This document shows, one piece after another, positions 18,175-27,089 of a DNA stretch of 64,000 nt. This DNA is from Peribacillus sp044761665 (GTDB lineage: Bacteria > Bacillota > Bacilli > Bacillales > DSM-1321). Numbering within the stretch: the first letter of the stretch is position 1; each line of letters begins with the position of its first letter. Made by a program: the position numbers and the translations under genes. Below the pieces are notes generated by a model. That model was given only the letters and a program-made list of their open reading frames with translations. It ran no database searches and was not told the origin of the DNA. The stretch is taken from the NCBI RefSeq assembly GCF_044761665.1, contig NZ_JBIWCW010000001.1, positions 310,001-374,000 of the forward strand, read 5' to 3'.

Positions 18175-18897
18175 TTATTCAGCAGGCTGTCCGGCTTTCA
18201 GCTGTTCAAGTTCTTCAGCCGTTAACTCCCGGTATTCCCCAAGTTCTAGTTCCTCGTCAAGCTGCAAGCTTCCCATCGAAAGGCGCTTCAGATACATGAC
18301 TTTTTTCCCGACAGCTTCAAACATCCGCTTCACTTGATGGAATTTCCCTTCCATAATTGTCAGCTCGATGTCCGAAGTCAAACCTGATTTTAAAATATTC
18401 AGTTCACCTGGTTTCGTTTCATACCCATCGTCCAGTGTGACACCGTTACGGAATGCTTCAATATCCCGTTCCGTGACTTCGCTGTCAATGACCGCAAAAT
18501 ACGTTTTCGGAACATGTTTCTTCGGGGATAGCAGCTGGTGTGCAAGCTTGCCGTCATTCGTAATCAGCAATAGCCCCTCTGTATCCTTATCCAATCTGCC
18601 TACTGGAAATGGTTCGAAGACCGCATCCTCCGGTTCCAAGATATCGATGACCGTCTCTTGGTGTTTGTCTTCAGTTGCCGATAATACGCCCGGTGGCTTA
18701 TTCATCATTAAATAAATGAATTCTCTATATTCAACCCGCTCGTCATGAACGGTTACGATTTCCACATCAGGATCCACCTGTTCTTTTGCGTCCTTCAATA
18801 TCCTATCATTGACCTTCACAGCTCCAGACTTCAGGAGCTTTTTCACTTCTTTCCTGCTTCCGTAACCTATATTGGATAGTATTTTATCAATTCTCAT
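18175..18897 (-). CDS. rsuA: 16S rRNA pseudouridine synthase RsuA
   Basis: 240 residues: N-terminal S4 RNA-binding domain (MRIDKILSNIGYGSRKEVKKL) and RsuA/RluB-type catalytic domain with the Asp motif GRLDKDTEGLLLIT, plus MNKPPGVLSAT and KFHQVKRMFEAVG. The family isomerises U516 in small-subunit rRNA. Gene order with ytgP and ytzE matches B. subtilis. About 120 bases and a hairpin separate it from ytgP. Confidence 0.93.
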   Translation of the reverse strand: MRIDKILSNIGYGSRKEVKKLLKSGAVKVNDRILKDAKEQVDPDVEIVTVHDERVEYREFIYLMMNKPPGVLSATEDKHQETVIDILEPEDAVFEPFPVGRLDKDTEGLLLITNDGKLAHQLLSPKKHVPKTYFAVIDSEVTERDIEAFRNGVTLDDGYETKPGELNILKSGLTSDIELTIMEGKFHQVKRMFEAVGKKVMYLKRLSMGSLQLDEELELGEYRELTAEELEQLKAGQPAE

Positions 18898-18923
18898 TGT
18901 TTCCTCCTAAAGCCTTTTCAGTA

Positions 18924-19003
18924 AAAAGCCTTGCCCATTTTCATGACAGGCAAGGCCAACTATATTTAAATCAGGGGATAATATACTTTACCCTGATTTT
19001 TAC
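18924..19003 (-). terminator. Two terminator hairpins after ytgP
   Basis: On the minus strand, first AATCAGGG...CCCTGATT (near 18969-19003), then GCCTTGCC...GGCAAGGC (18928-18956) followed by TTTTT. They separate ytgP from rsuA. Confidence 0.7.
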
Positions 19004-19019
19004 ATATTAAACATGTATT

Positions 19020-20621
19020 TCATAAACCGAGCTTTTTTCTTAGCCTGTCGATACGGGTCCCAAATAAACGGTGAGCCAGTTTGCTTTTCAAGGAAAGAGC
19101 GGCATAGATGAGCGCCCCAAAAATAGCACATACTGCTGTAATCAAGATGGCCTGAAAGCGTCCTTCCGAGGTTAACCATAGAGATAACAAGCTATGTAGA
19201 CCCCATACGCCAAGTCCCATGATTGCAGAGAACGTCGTCATCAAGATGGTCCTTCTAATCGTTAAGCTGTAACGATAACCCGTGAAATAAGTAATGACGA
19301 ATAAATTTAATAGAACGGCCGCTAAATAACCCAATGCTGTCGCATAAACGGACCCTTCCGTTTCGAACAGTTTGATCAACGGGATATTCAAGCTAAGCTT
19401 GACCAAAAATCCGACAAGCAAACTTAGCACCGTGTATTTCTGCTGATTGATTCCTTGTAAAACAGCGGCAGAAACCGAAAAGAGTGCGAAGAGAACCGAA
19501 ACCGGTGCATAGGCTTTTAGCACGCTAATCCCTAGCAAATCGTGGCTGTAGAAAGCGCTATAAATGGGATCTGCCAACACCGACATACCGACGACCGCCG
19601 GAATCGTAATAAATAATAAGATTTGAAAAGCCTGATCGAGCTGGCGGGTGAATTCAGTTTGATCTTCACTAACATACGCCTTCGTCACCGATGGCAAAAG
19701 CGCCATGGAAAATCCAGTAGCAAGCGTCATCGGAATGACGACAAGTTTTTGGGCATAGACGTTAAGGACCCCAAGTGCCTCTTCTGCCACATGCAACAAT
19801 CCAATTGAGGACATCGCCCGATTAAAAGTCATCGTATCCACAATTTGGAACAATGGCATCGCAATCCCGACAAAGATGAATGGAATCGATGACAAGAAAA
19901 TTTCTTTATAAATCTGAATGATAGAGATGGACATCGTTCCCCGGTCTCTCTCCATCAAACTGTCCAAATATGGTTTTTGTTTCTTCCAATACCAAAACAA
20001 GACGGCCAAACCGCCGAGTGCCCCGACAGTCGCCGCGAAAGTTGCCATTTGAATGGCTCTCACCAATTCACCATCAAGGACATGCAGGACAATATACACA
20101 CCAGCTAGTAAAAAAACAATCCGGACGATTTGCTCGACCACTTGTGAAATCGCAGTTGGCTCCATCGCTTCATGTCCTTGGAAATAACCACGGATGATAC
20201 TCATGAACGGTACAAGGATCAAGGCGAAACTGATTGCTCGGATGACTGCAGTAACATCACTAGCACTTTCTTGATCAGCACCAAATATAATTGTTAGCAC
20301 CGGTGCCAATGAATAAAGAATCACAAAGGCAAGGAAACCAGTGATAGCCATTAATTTCAAACTCGATTTGAACAGCTTTTCCCCAACTGCATATTCTTCG
20401 AGCGCATTATACTTCGATATAAATTTAGAAACAGCAAGCGGCATACCTGCCGTGGCGAAACTAATGAATATCGTATAGGGAACATACCCATATTGATAGA
20501 GTGTAGCCCCTTTATTTCCAACCATATGTTCGAATGGGATGACGTAAAATAAACCAAGAATCTTGGAAATAATCGCTCCCAGGGTTAATATAAAAGCCCC
20601 TTTTAAAAACTTAGACGACAT
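19020..20621 (-). CDS. ytgP: Polysaccharide/lipid II flippase of the MVF family (YtgP, MurJ-type)
   Basis: Integral membrane protein, 533 residues, with about 14 hydrophobic helices and the MATE-like MVF/MOP fold. N-terminus SKFLKGAFILTLGAIISKILG is typical of YtgP/SpoVB-type proteins. B. subtilis YtgP is the MurJ homologue that moves lipid II across the membrane; SpoVB paralogues are sporulation-specific, so the assignment to YtgP rests on its neighbours rsuA, ytzE and the ytfP-like gene. Divergent from the flavoprotein gene. Confidence 0.88.
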   Translation of the reverse strand: MSSKFLKGAFILTLGAIISKILGLFYVIPFEHMVGNKGATLYQYGYVPYTIFISFATAGMPLAVSKFISKYNALEEYAVGEKLFKSSLKLMAITGFLAFVILYSLAPVLTIIFGADQESASDVTAVIRAISFALILVPFMSIIRGYFQGHEAMEPTAISQVVEQIVRIVFLLAGVYIVLHVLDGELVRAIQMATFAATVGALGGLAVLFWYWKKQKPYLDSLMERDRGTMSISIIQIYKEIFLSSIPFIFVGIAMPLFQIVDTMTFNRAMSSIGLLHVAEEALGVLNVYAQKLVVIPMTLATGFSMALLPSVTKAYVSEDQTEFTRQLDQAFQILLFITIPAVVGMSVLADPIYSAFYSHDLLGISVLKAYAPVSVLFALFSVSAAVLQGINQQKYTVLSLLVGFLVKLSLNIPLIKLFETEGSVYATALGYLAAVLLNLFVITYFTGYRYSLTIRRTILMTTFSAIMGLGVWGLHSLLSLWLTSEGRFQAILITAVCAIFGALIYAALSLKSKLAHRLFGTRIDRLRKKLGL

Positions 20622-20826
20622 TTTATCCCTTCCTGCCTCTTTCAGTTACGTTTCACATGCTCTTTATCTTAACATAATAAAGGATTATTTCTATATAAAA
20701 CTACACTCAAGTTTATCGTTTTCGTCGATATTATACAAACAAATCATTCCTTTTTATTGTAGTTCGCATTCTAACGGGGTATTGCTATATAATGAAGAGA
20801 CTGAAAAAGATAAAGGCGTGATACTT

Positions 20827-22092
20827 TTGAAATATGATGTAATAGTAATTGGCGGGGGACCCTCCGGTTTAATGGCAGCCATTGCAGCTGGCGAAAAAGG
20901 TTCCCACGTATTATTAGTGGATAAAGGCGAAAAGTTAGGCAGAAAACTAGCGATTTCGGGCGGTGGGCGTTGCAATGTGACGAACCGGCTCTCCATCGAT
21001 GAAATCATTCAGCATATCCCTGGAAACGGGCGATTTTTATATAGTGCTTTCTCGGAATTCAACAATGAAGACATTATACAGTTCTTCGAAAAGTTAGGCG
21101 TAGCCCTAAAAGAAGAAGACTATGGCAGGATGTTCCCGGTCAACGATAAAGCACAAAGTGTCGTCGATGCCCTGTTGACGCGATTAGCCGATCTGAAGGT
21201 GAAGATTTATAAGAATTCACCGGTTGCCGATGTTCTCTATGATTATGGTAAAACGAGCGGTGTCCGGTTAAAAGATGGACAAATCTTTGAAACAGATGCG
21301 GTCGTGATAGCTGTCGGGGGAAAATCTGTCCCACAAACCGGCTCAACAGGTGATGGCTATGCTTGGGCACGCAAGGCCGGACATACGATTACCGATTTGT
21401 TCCCGACGGAAGTACCGGTCCTAAGTAATGAGACATTCATTAAGGAAAAAACGCTGCAAGGACTCGCCCTTCGTGATGTTTCATTGAGCGTATTGAACCC
21501 TAAAGGAAAGACCTTGATCACGCATAAAATGGACATGCTCTTTACCCACTTCGGTGTTTCAGGTCCAGCCGTTCTTCGGTGCAGCCAGTTCGTCGTCAAG
21601 GCAATGAAAAAATGGAATCTTCCCGAAGTAACGATGAAAATCGATGCCCTTCCGGATCGAAACAAAGAAGAAGTCTTCCAGGATATCGTAAAGGAAATCA
21701 AGGCTGAACCGAAAAAGGCGATCAAAAACACCTTAAAAGGCCTGGTTCCGGAACGTTTTCTTCACTTCCTGTTAGAACGGAGCGGAATCGACCTTCAAGA
21801 ACAAGGCGCGACGATTTCCAATGAAAAAATCCGCCGTTTCGCCGAACTATGTAAGGACTTCCAATTCGGTGTCCATGGCACCCAGTCGATCGAAAAAGCT
21901 TTCGTCACTGGTGGCGGTGTATCTGTCAAAGAAATCCAGCCTAAGGAAATGGCCTCCAAATTAATGGATGGGTTGTATTTCTGCGGCGAAATCTTGGATA
22001 TTCACGGATATACGGGTGGCTATAATATCACATCGGCTTTAGTAACCGGCCGACTGGCTGGCATGAATGCTGCACTATATGCCCGTTCATAA
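20827..22092 (+). CDS. NAD(P)/FAD-dependent oxidoreductase, HI0933/YtfP family
   Basis: 421-residue flavoprotein of the BaiN/HI0933-like family. N-terminal FAD motif YDVIVIGGGPSGLMAAIAAG, KLGRKLAISGGGRCNVTN, and C-terminal GLYFCGEILDIHGYTGGYNI, all hallmarks. A long upstream extension is open, but it overlaps ytgP and lacks homology; TTG at 20827 has AAAGG 10 bases upstream and gives the expected start. Substrate unknown. B. subtilis places ytfP next to ytgP, as here. Confidence 0.88.
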   Translation: MKYDVIVIGGGPSGLMAAIAAGEKGSHVLLVDKGEKLGRKLAISGGGRCNVTNRLSIDEIIQHIPGNGRFLYSAFSEFNNEDIIQFFEKLGVALKEEDYGRMFPVNDKAQSVVDALLTRLADLKVKIYKNSPVADVLYDYGKTSGVRLKDGQIFETDAVVIAVGGKSVPQTGSTGDGYAWARKAGHTITDLFPTEVPVLSNETFIKEKTLQGLALRDVSLSVLNPKGKTLITHKMDMLFTHFGVSGPAVLRCSQFVVKAMKKWNLPEVTMKIDALPDRNKEEVFQDIVKEIKAEPKKAIKNTLKGLVPERFLHFLLERSGIDLQEQGATISNEKIRRFAELCKDFQFGVHGTQSIEKAFVTGGGVSVKEIQPKEMASKLMDGLYFCGEILDIHGYTGGYNITSALVTGRLAGMNAALYARS

Positions 22093-22098
22093 AAACTT

Positions 22099-22138
22099 AA
22101 GAAGCTGGTCCCGTTAATGGAGGGATCAGCTTCTTTTT
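22099..22138 (+). terminator. Terminator of the HI0933-type flavoprotein gene
   Basis: AAGAAGCTGGTCCC pairs with GGGATCAGCTTCTT (one G-U), then TTTTT. Confidence 0.88.
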
Positions 22139-22158
22139 GTTCTTTTTATGTGAATATG

Positions 22159-22467
22159 TCAATTAGGATGATGCCGATACACGTCAAGGTCAATTTTCCC
22201 TTGATCCGTGATTCTGATTCCTTCGCTTTTCAGCAAGAAAATTTGTTCAGAGGCCGGCCCTTCTTGTTTAAGTCCGATTTCTCCTTTGGCGTTGATTACC
22301 CGATGCCAAGGAAGATTGTATTTCTTGCTGCTTGTATGAAGAATGCGTACGACTTGTCTTGCACTACGAGGACTTCCCGCCAGTTGCCCGATTTGCCCAT
22401 ACGTCATTACTTTTCCAGGTGGGATATGTTGTATGATTTCAATTACCTCTTCAGTAAAGCGCTCCAA
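22159..22467 (-). CDS. Alkyltransferase-like (ATL) protein, MGMT family
   Basis: 102-residue protein of the O6-alkylguanine-DNA-alkyltransferase fold. The active-site motif PCHR of true methyltransferases is PWHRVI here, so the acceptor cysteine is replaced by Trp, as in Atl1-type proteins that bind O6-alkylguanine and hand it to nucleotide excision repair. The DNA-binding helix SARQVVRILHT keeps the Arg finger region. TTG at 22467 is chosen because GAGGTGAC lies just upstream; the in-frame GTG at 22476 overlaps that site. It is 20 bases downstream of the MEDS gene and probably cotranscribed. Confidence 0.85.
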   Translation of the reverse strand: MERFTEEVIEIIQHIPPGKVMTYGQIGQLAGSPRSARQVVRILHTSSKKYNLPWHRVINAKGEIGLKQEGPASEQIFLLKSEGIRITDQGKIDLDVYRHHPN

Positions 22468-22487
22468 ATACGTCACCTCTGCCTGAT

Positions 22488-23048
22488 TTAGTTACCTATA
22501 ATTGAGCATGCTTCATCCGTCATGAACACTCCGTGGTGCTTCATTAACAAAGACTTTAATGTAGGATTCATCCTACATTCATCATAGGCGCAAACAGATA
22601 TTATGCCTTTATCTGCAATGATCTGGTTTGCCCTTTTTTCATACTCCGTTATGCTCTCGATTACTGCATGATCACTTCTTCCCCACTCAATATGGCCCCA
22701 TGTTTGCAAGGACACATCGCTTTTTTCATATCTCTCGATGTTCCTTGAAAAATAATCAACCATTGTTGAAGGGTAAAAGTTGCCTTCAAAGCAATAAAAA
22801 TCGAAGTTATTAATATGATGTACTTTCTTGAGCTGTTCCTCATTTAATTGCGCTTGCAATTTCTTATATACGAAAGGAAAGATTCGATCATTTTCGGCGA
22901 CCAAAACATCATTCCCTTGCTCAACACCGGAAATAATGAACATAGTTTGGTTATGTATATATGTGTCTAGTTCATTGAAACAGTAGAACACATGGCCTCC
23001 ATCGGATTCCTGTAGTTCTTTCATGAGTTGCTTCATATTGTTATCCAA
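22488..23048 (-). CDS. MEDS-domain protein (DcmR-like sensory domain)
   Basis: 186 residues resembling the MEDS domain (methanogen/methylotroph DcmR sensory domain): GGHVFYCFNELDTYIHNQTMF at the N-terminus, GNDVLVAENDRIFPFVYKKL, and DKGIISVCAYDECRM near the end. In family members the domain is attached to regulators and anti-sigma antagonists; here it stands alone. Start is TTG at 23048 with AGGGGAG upstream. Function unknown; next to the ATL gene. Confidence 0.7.
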   Translation of the reverse strand: MDNNMKQLMKELQESDGGHVFYCFNELDTYIHNQTMFIISGVEQGNDVLVAENDRIFPFVYKKLQAQLNEEQLKKVHHINNFDFYCFEGNFYPSTMVDYFSRNIERYEKSDVSLQTWGHIEWGRSDHAVIESITEYEKRANQIIADKGIISVCAYDECRMNPTLKSLLMKHHGVFMTDEACSIIGN

Positions 23049-23153
23049 AATGGATCTCCCCTTTTAATACACCATCACACTGTATTACGTCTAACTTTAC
23101 CTATTCTCTTCGCAGAAGACAAATTCCTTGAACAGTATGGCCTGTTTTTTTAT

Positions 23154-23190
23154 ATAAAAAAACCGACACCAAGTCATATGGGTCGGATTT
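23154..23190 (-). terminator. Terminator of cse60
   Basis: Minus strand: CCGAC and GTCGG separated by about 14 bases, followed by seven T residues, directly after the cse60 stop codon. Confidence 0.7.
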
Positions 23191-23375
23191 CACCTTTTTT
23201 TATAAATGATCATCGCGCTAAAACAGTAAATCTGTTCATGCTCTTCTTCACCGGTCGTGGCGACATTGTACTTGATATCGACGATTTGACTGTCCCGGAT
23301 ATCGACGAGAAAGTCATTCATCTCTTCTTCCAAGTCCTTTTCATGCTCATAATCGAATAATTTCACTTGAATCAT
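23190..23375 (-). CDS. cse60: Sporulation protein Cse60
   Basis: 61-residue protein starting MIQVKLFDYEHEKDLEEEM, the signature of Cse60, a small mother-cell protein transcribed by SigE in B. subtilis. The rest (DFLVDIRDSQIVDIKYNV) fits. ATG at 23375 follows AGGGGAG; an earlier in-frame ATG at 23396 overlaps that ribosome site and is rejected. It points to a spore-former. Confidence 0.85.
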   Translation of the reverse strand: MIQVKLFDYEHEKDLEEEMNDFLVDIRDSQIVDIKYNVATTGEEEHEQIYCFSAMIIYKKR

Positions 23376-23437
23376 CAGCTCTCCCCTGCCCTTCACGATT
23401 GATGGTTATTGAGCAGGGTGCCCATTTCTTACGTCAA

Positions 23438-24517
23438 TTATACGTCTATATTACAATTCGATAATAAAGCCAGCACTTCATTGCCAACTTCTTTGGTGGA
23501 AGAATTCCCGCCCATGTCAGGAGTGAGCACTTTTTGATTGACCATCACCTGTTCCATCACATTCAACACTCTCTTGCCCCAATCCTCGTAACCGAAGAAA
23601 TCAAGCATCTGACTAGCGGACCAAATGGCGGCAAGTGGGTTGGCGATTCCTTGCTGCGCAATATCGGGTGCAGAACCATGAATCGGCTCGAACATGGAAG
23701 GATACACCCGTTCAGGGTTTAAATTGGCTCCGGCGGCCAACCCCATCCCTCCAGCGATGGCGGCGCCTAAATCGGTGATGATGTCGCCAAACAAGTTGGA
23801 GGTGACGACGATTTGAAACCTTTCAGGCTGTTTGACAAAGAACATGCTCGCCGCATCAACCAGGTAAGAATGTGTTTCCACTTCCGGATATTCCTGCCCG
23901 ATTTCCTCGAACACCTCATCCCAAAAAACCATCGAATAGTTCAAGGCATTCGCCTTACTGATGCTCGTTAGCGTTCTCCCTGAATTTCGGGCCAATTCAT
24001 AGGCATAACGAATGATCCGTTCCGTACCTTTACGGGAAAAGACGCCTGTCTGTAACACGACTTCCTCTGGCTTTCCTTTAAATAACCAATCCCCTGCACC
24101 TGCATATTCTCCCTCACTGTTTTCACGGATGACCACCATGTCGATTTGGTCATGGGTCACATCCTTCAGTGGACAAGGCGCACCCCTCAGCAATTTAATG
24201 GGACGGACATTCACGTACTGATCGAATTGCTTCCTTATCTTTAACAACAGATCGCGTAATGAAATGTGATCTGGAACACCTGGGTACCCGACAGCCCCAA
24301 GATAGACAGCCTCGAATTCCTTCAATTGTTTCATTCCATCATCCGGAAGCATCTTTCCATGCTCCAGGTAATATTCGCAACCCCATGGAAAATAAGTGAA
24401 TTCAAATGAAAAGTCGCCGGCTAATTCAGCCGCTTTTTTCAATATTTTTATACCTTCATCAATTACTTCAGGACCAATTCCATCTCCCGCGATGACCGCT
24501 ACTTTATGTACCTTCAC
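23438..24517 (-). CDS. Tartrate / D-malate dehydrogenase (isocitrate-isopropylmalate dehydrogenase family, YcsA-like)
   Basis: 359-residue NAD-dependent beta-hydroxyacid decarboxylating dehydrogenase. Motifs: VAVIAGDGIGPEV (N-terminus), GAVGYPGVPDHISLRDLLL, RENSEGEYAG (substrate loop), SNLFGDIITDLGA (metal Asp residues) and FEPIHGSAPDIAQQG. The HISLRDLLL loop is of the tartrate/D-malate type rather than LeuB. Start is GTG at 24517 with AAAGGGG upstream. Preferred substrate is inferred from family only. Confidence 0.85.
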   Translation of the reverse strand: MKVHKVAVIAGDGIGPEVIDEGIKILKKAAELAGDFSFEFTYFPWGCEYYLEHGKMLPDDGMKQLKEFEAVYLGAVGYPGVPDHISLRDLLLKIRKQFDQYVNVRPIKLLRGAPCPLKDVTHDQIDMVVIRENSEGEYAGAGDWLFKGKPEEVVLQTGVFSRKGTERIIRYAYELARNSGRTLTSISKANALNYSMVFWDEVFEEIGQEYPEVETHSYLVDAASMFFVKQPERFQIVVTSNLFGDIITDLGAAIAGGMGLAAGANLNPERVYPSMFEPIHGSAPDIAQQGIANPLAAIWSASQMLDFFGYEDWGKRVLNVMEQVMVNQKVLTPDMGGNSSTKEVGNEVLALLSNCNIDV

Positions 24518-24576
24518 TGACCGATTCCCCTTTATCTATGTATTCTGATTTCACCATCCTTATTTTAACATATCCC

Positions 24577-24609
24577 CAAAAAAAAGAGCCCTCCGAAAGA
24601 AGGGCCCTA
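24577..24609 (-). terminator. Terminator after the rhodanese/zinc-ribbon pair
   Basis: Minus strand GGCCCTT...AGGGCTC followed by eight T residues, immediately after the small zinc-ribbon gene. Confidence 0.75.
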
Positions 24610-24610
24610 C

Positions 24611-24757
24611 TCATTTAGCTCGGAAATATGCACGTCTTTCTGCATACCCCTTACACTGTGCACAAACATGTATCTTTTTTCGATTTTCATTCAGATAGGT
24701 CGTGACGTCTTTCGTCTTCCGTTTGCAAAAGTAACAAGGCTTCTTGAAAAATCCCAT
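24611..24757 (-). CDS. 48-residue zinc-ribbon peptide
   Basis: MGFFKKPCYFCKRKTKDVTT continues to a second CAQC pair, giving two CxxC motifs about 20 residues apart: a treble-clef or zinc-ribbon fold. Very basic, ending RRAYFRAK. Its ATG overlaps the stop codon of the rhodanese gene (TAATG), so translation is probably coupled. A terminator follows at once. I know no assigned function; nucleic-acid binding is plausible from charge and fold. Confidence 0.75.
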   Translation of the reverse strand: MGFFKKPCYFCKRKTKDVTTYLNENRKKIHVCAQCKGYAERRAYFRAK

Positions 24758-25068
24758 TACTTAACGATGACTTCCCCGGTCCAATGCATCATTCCGCCAT
24801 CCATGTTTGTTACCTTATAGCCTTGCTCCTGAAGGTAATGGCACACATTTTCACTGCGGCGTCCTGATCGGCAGATGAAGATATATTCTTTCTCTTTATC
24901 GAAGTAGTCAAGGTTGGCAGGAATATCATTCATGCGAATATGCTTCGCGCCTTCGATCATGCCTTCTTGCACTTCTTCGTCTTCACGGACGTCGACAAGC
25001 TCGATCGCTTCGCCGGCCTCCACCTTCGCTTCTACTTCTTCTGGTGTAATGATTTTAATTTGCTCCAT
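24757..25068 (-). CDS. Rhodanese-domain protein
   Basis: 103-residue single rhodanese domain. Catalytic loop FICRSGRRSENV has the active Cys, preceded by ELVDVREDEEVQEGMIEGAKHI, the usual CH2A-like motif. Such proteins carry persulfide sulfur. ATG at 25068 has GGGGTG upstream. Followed by a translationally coupled zinc-ribbon peptide, which may be a partner. Confidence 0.88.
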   Translation of the reverse strand: MEQIKIITPEEVEAKVEAGEAIELVDVREDEEVQEGMIEGAKHIRMNDIPANLDYFDKEKEYIFICRSGRRSENVCHYLQEQGYKVTNMDGGMMHWTGEVIVK

Positions 25069-25209
25069 ATTAAGCACCCCAAGTTATCGTTTAATTTGTC
25101 TTGTTCATTATAGCAAAATTCTTAAGAAAACATTACTATTATGGATGGCGGATAAGGTATAGTTCACTTTCATTCAATGCTAGTGTACCGAGTTCTTAAT
25201 TTACTAGCC

Positions 25210-25896
25210 TCACCCTAACGAGGTTAAAATCATGGCAATGGCGTTGAATGTGCCATGAATGATCATGCCGGGAAGAACGGATTTGGTTTTTTCGTAGGTC
25301 CATGCAAAAAGGAGCCCGGATACAAAAGTCACCGGCAAAACATTATAGGTCGGGATATGTACGATCATGAAAATAAATGAACTAAGAAACAATCCGGGCT
25401 TCAAACCCCATTTGCTTCTTAACCATCTATAAAGGAAGCCACGATATAGGATTTCCTCATATATAGGGGAAATCATGGCCGCCGATATGAATCCGATCAT
25501 GAAATTGATGGGAGTCAATTGGGACTGGACGCTTTCCGTTTTGCTATTTTCAGTCCCGACCCCCACGATATCCATCACGATGATCATCAAGATGCTAATC
25601 ACAATCAATAAGATGGTCCAACCGATAATATTCTTCCAATAGCTTCCTTGAAACCGATTGAACCCCACCTCATTCCATTTAAGGTGCTCCGGCCTTAAAA
25701 CGATGAAATAGATGGCCAGCATGAACGTGATCGACATGATGAACCCTATCAATGTCCCTGAATATAAATCATTTTGGAATAAGTCCAATAAAAAATTCGC
25801 CAATAAAAACTCGATGAAAAATGGTACTAGGACTAAAACAAGTACTAGCATGGATACGAGTTCCCTCCATGACCATGGTATGGTTTTAAAATACAT
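25210..25896 (-). CDS. CPBP-family intramembrane metalloprotease
   Basis: 228-residue membrane protein with about seven to eight helices. The CPBP/Abi motifs are intact: SPIYEEILYRGFLYRW (EExxxR), FIMVHIPTYN (conserved His) and MIIHGTFNAIAM (HxxxN). Family members are CAAX-type proteases or bacteriocin self-immunity factors. ATG at 25896 follows GGAGGAGG; a longer frame upstream crosses the promoter and palindromes and is rejected. Regulation by two palindromes is likely (see 25919-25964). Confidence 0.88.
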   Translation of the reverse strand: MYFKTIPWSWRELVSMLVLVLVLVPFFIEFLLANFLLDLFQNDLYSGTLIGFIMSITFMLAIYFIVLRPEHLKWNEVGFNRFQGSYWKNIIGWTILLIVISILMIIVMDIVGVGTENSKTESVQSQLTPINFMIGFISAAMISPIYEEILYRGFLYRWLRSKWGLKPGLFLSSFIFMIVHIPTYNVLPVTFVSGLLFAWTYEKTKSVLPGMIIHGTFNAIAMILTSLG

Positions 25897-25918
25897 ATTC
25901 AAAAATAATTCCTCCTCC

Positions 25919-25964
25919 GATAACGTTATCATCAGTTTAAAAGGTGACGTAACGTCACCTGCAA
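25919..25964 (-). promoter_or_regulatory. Promoter of the CPBP gene with two perfect palindromes
   Basis: Minus strand TTGCAG (25964-25959), 17-bp spacer, TTTAAA (25941-25936). The spacer is filled by a perfect 17-bp inverted repeat GGTGACGT-T-ACGTCACC (25943-25959). A second perfect palindrome GATAACGTTATC (25919-25930) lies just downstream, near the start site and ribosome site. Both look like repressor operators. Confidence 0.6.
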
Positions 25965-26035
25965 GCACTATTTTTAAACATGCATAAAAACGCCAAAATG
26001 GCCGCAAGCAATGCTTACGGCCACCCTGTATACTA

Positions 26036-27064
26036 TTAATGTTTGAATGCTAGTTCATACTGTTCCGGAAGCTCGATCTTTTTATTCAGAGTTTTAGAAG
26101 CTTCTAGTGTCCAGTAAGGCTGACGCAGCATGCCTCTTCCAACTGCAACCAAGTCTGCTTCTTCATTACCAATAATCGAGTTTGCAAGAATCGGATCTTC
26201 CAAGCGACCTACAGCAATTACCGGGATGTCCAACGCTTTCTTGATTTCCCTCGCTAATGGAGTTTGATAGCTTGCATGCGTGCCTGGTCTTCCATCGGCA
26301 CCAATCGGACCTTCTCCACCGGAGCTGACATGGAACATATCCACTCCCGCTTCTTTAAAGACTTTCGAAAACTCGATGCTCTCTTCGATTCCGTATCCAC
26401 CATCCACATACTCTTTAGCAGAGATGCGCATGATCAAAGGCATGTCTGCAGGCATTTCACTTTTCGCTGCCTTGATGACTTCCACTCCGAACTTGGTAAG
26501 GTCTTTTCCGTATTCATCTTCCCTTTTATTGGTAAGTGGAGACGTGAATTGGTGAATGAGATAGCCATGTGCACCGTGCAACTCGATGGCATCGAACCCA
26601 GCTTGCACGGCTCTTCTGACCGCCAGGCGGAATTTCTCTACCATTCCCTTCACTTCTTCTGTTTCCAACGCTCTAGGCGTTTTGTAGTTTTCGTCAAAGG
26701 CAATTGCAGAAGGGGCAACAGGCGTTTCTGCATCTTCCGCTTTACGTCCTGCATGAGCGATTTGGATGGCAATCTTCGCTCCATGCTGGTGCACTTCATC
26801 AACAATCTTGGTGAAAGCGCCAACTTGATCATCGGACCATAGACCAAGGTCACGGTTGGTAATGCGGCCAGCCGGTTCGACATCGGTCATTTCCACGATG
26901 ATCAATCCTGTGCCGCCAATGGCCCTGCTCACGTAATGATGCTGATGCCAACTCGTCGGTATGCCATCTTCAGCATAGACAGAGTACTGACACATAGGGG
27001 GCATGACAACTCTATTTTTAAGCTCTAGATTTTTTATAGTATAAGGTGAAAATAAATGATTCAT
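26036..27064 (-). CDS. namA: NADPH dehydrogenase NamA (YqjM, old yellow enzyme family)
   Basis: 342-residue FMN-dependent ene-reductase reducing C=C bonds of electrophilic substrates such as enones and nitro compounds. Motifs: VVMPPMCQYSVYAEDG with the redox-tuning Cys25 of the YqjM branch, ELHGAHGYLIHQF, and phosphate-binding VGRLEDP and AVGRGMLRQP. Diverges from a MarR regulator, and a perfect palindrome abuts its -10, so induction by electrophiles through that regulator is likely. Confidence 0.93.
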   Translation of the reverse strand: MNHLFSPYTIKNLELKNRVVMPPMCQYSVYAEDGIPTSWHQHHYVSRAIGGTGLIIVEMTDVEPAGRITNRDLGLWSDDQVGAFTKIVDEVHQHGAKIAIQIAHAGRKAEDAETPVAPSAIAFDENYKTPRALETEEVKGMVEKFRLAVRRAVQAGFDAIELHGAHGYLIHQFTSPLTNKREDEYGKDLTKFGVEVIKAAKSEMPADMPLIMRISAKEYVDGGYGIEESIEFSKVFKEAGVDMFHVSSGGEGPIGADGRPGTHASYQTPLAREIKKALDIPVIAVGRLEDPILANSIIGNEEADLVAVGRGMLRQPYWTLEASKTLNKKIELPEQYELAFKH

Positions 27065-27089
27065 TTTAAGTCTCCTCCATCAATAAATT

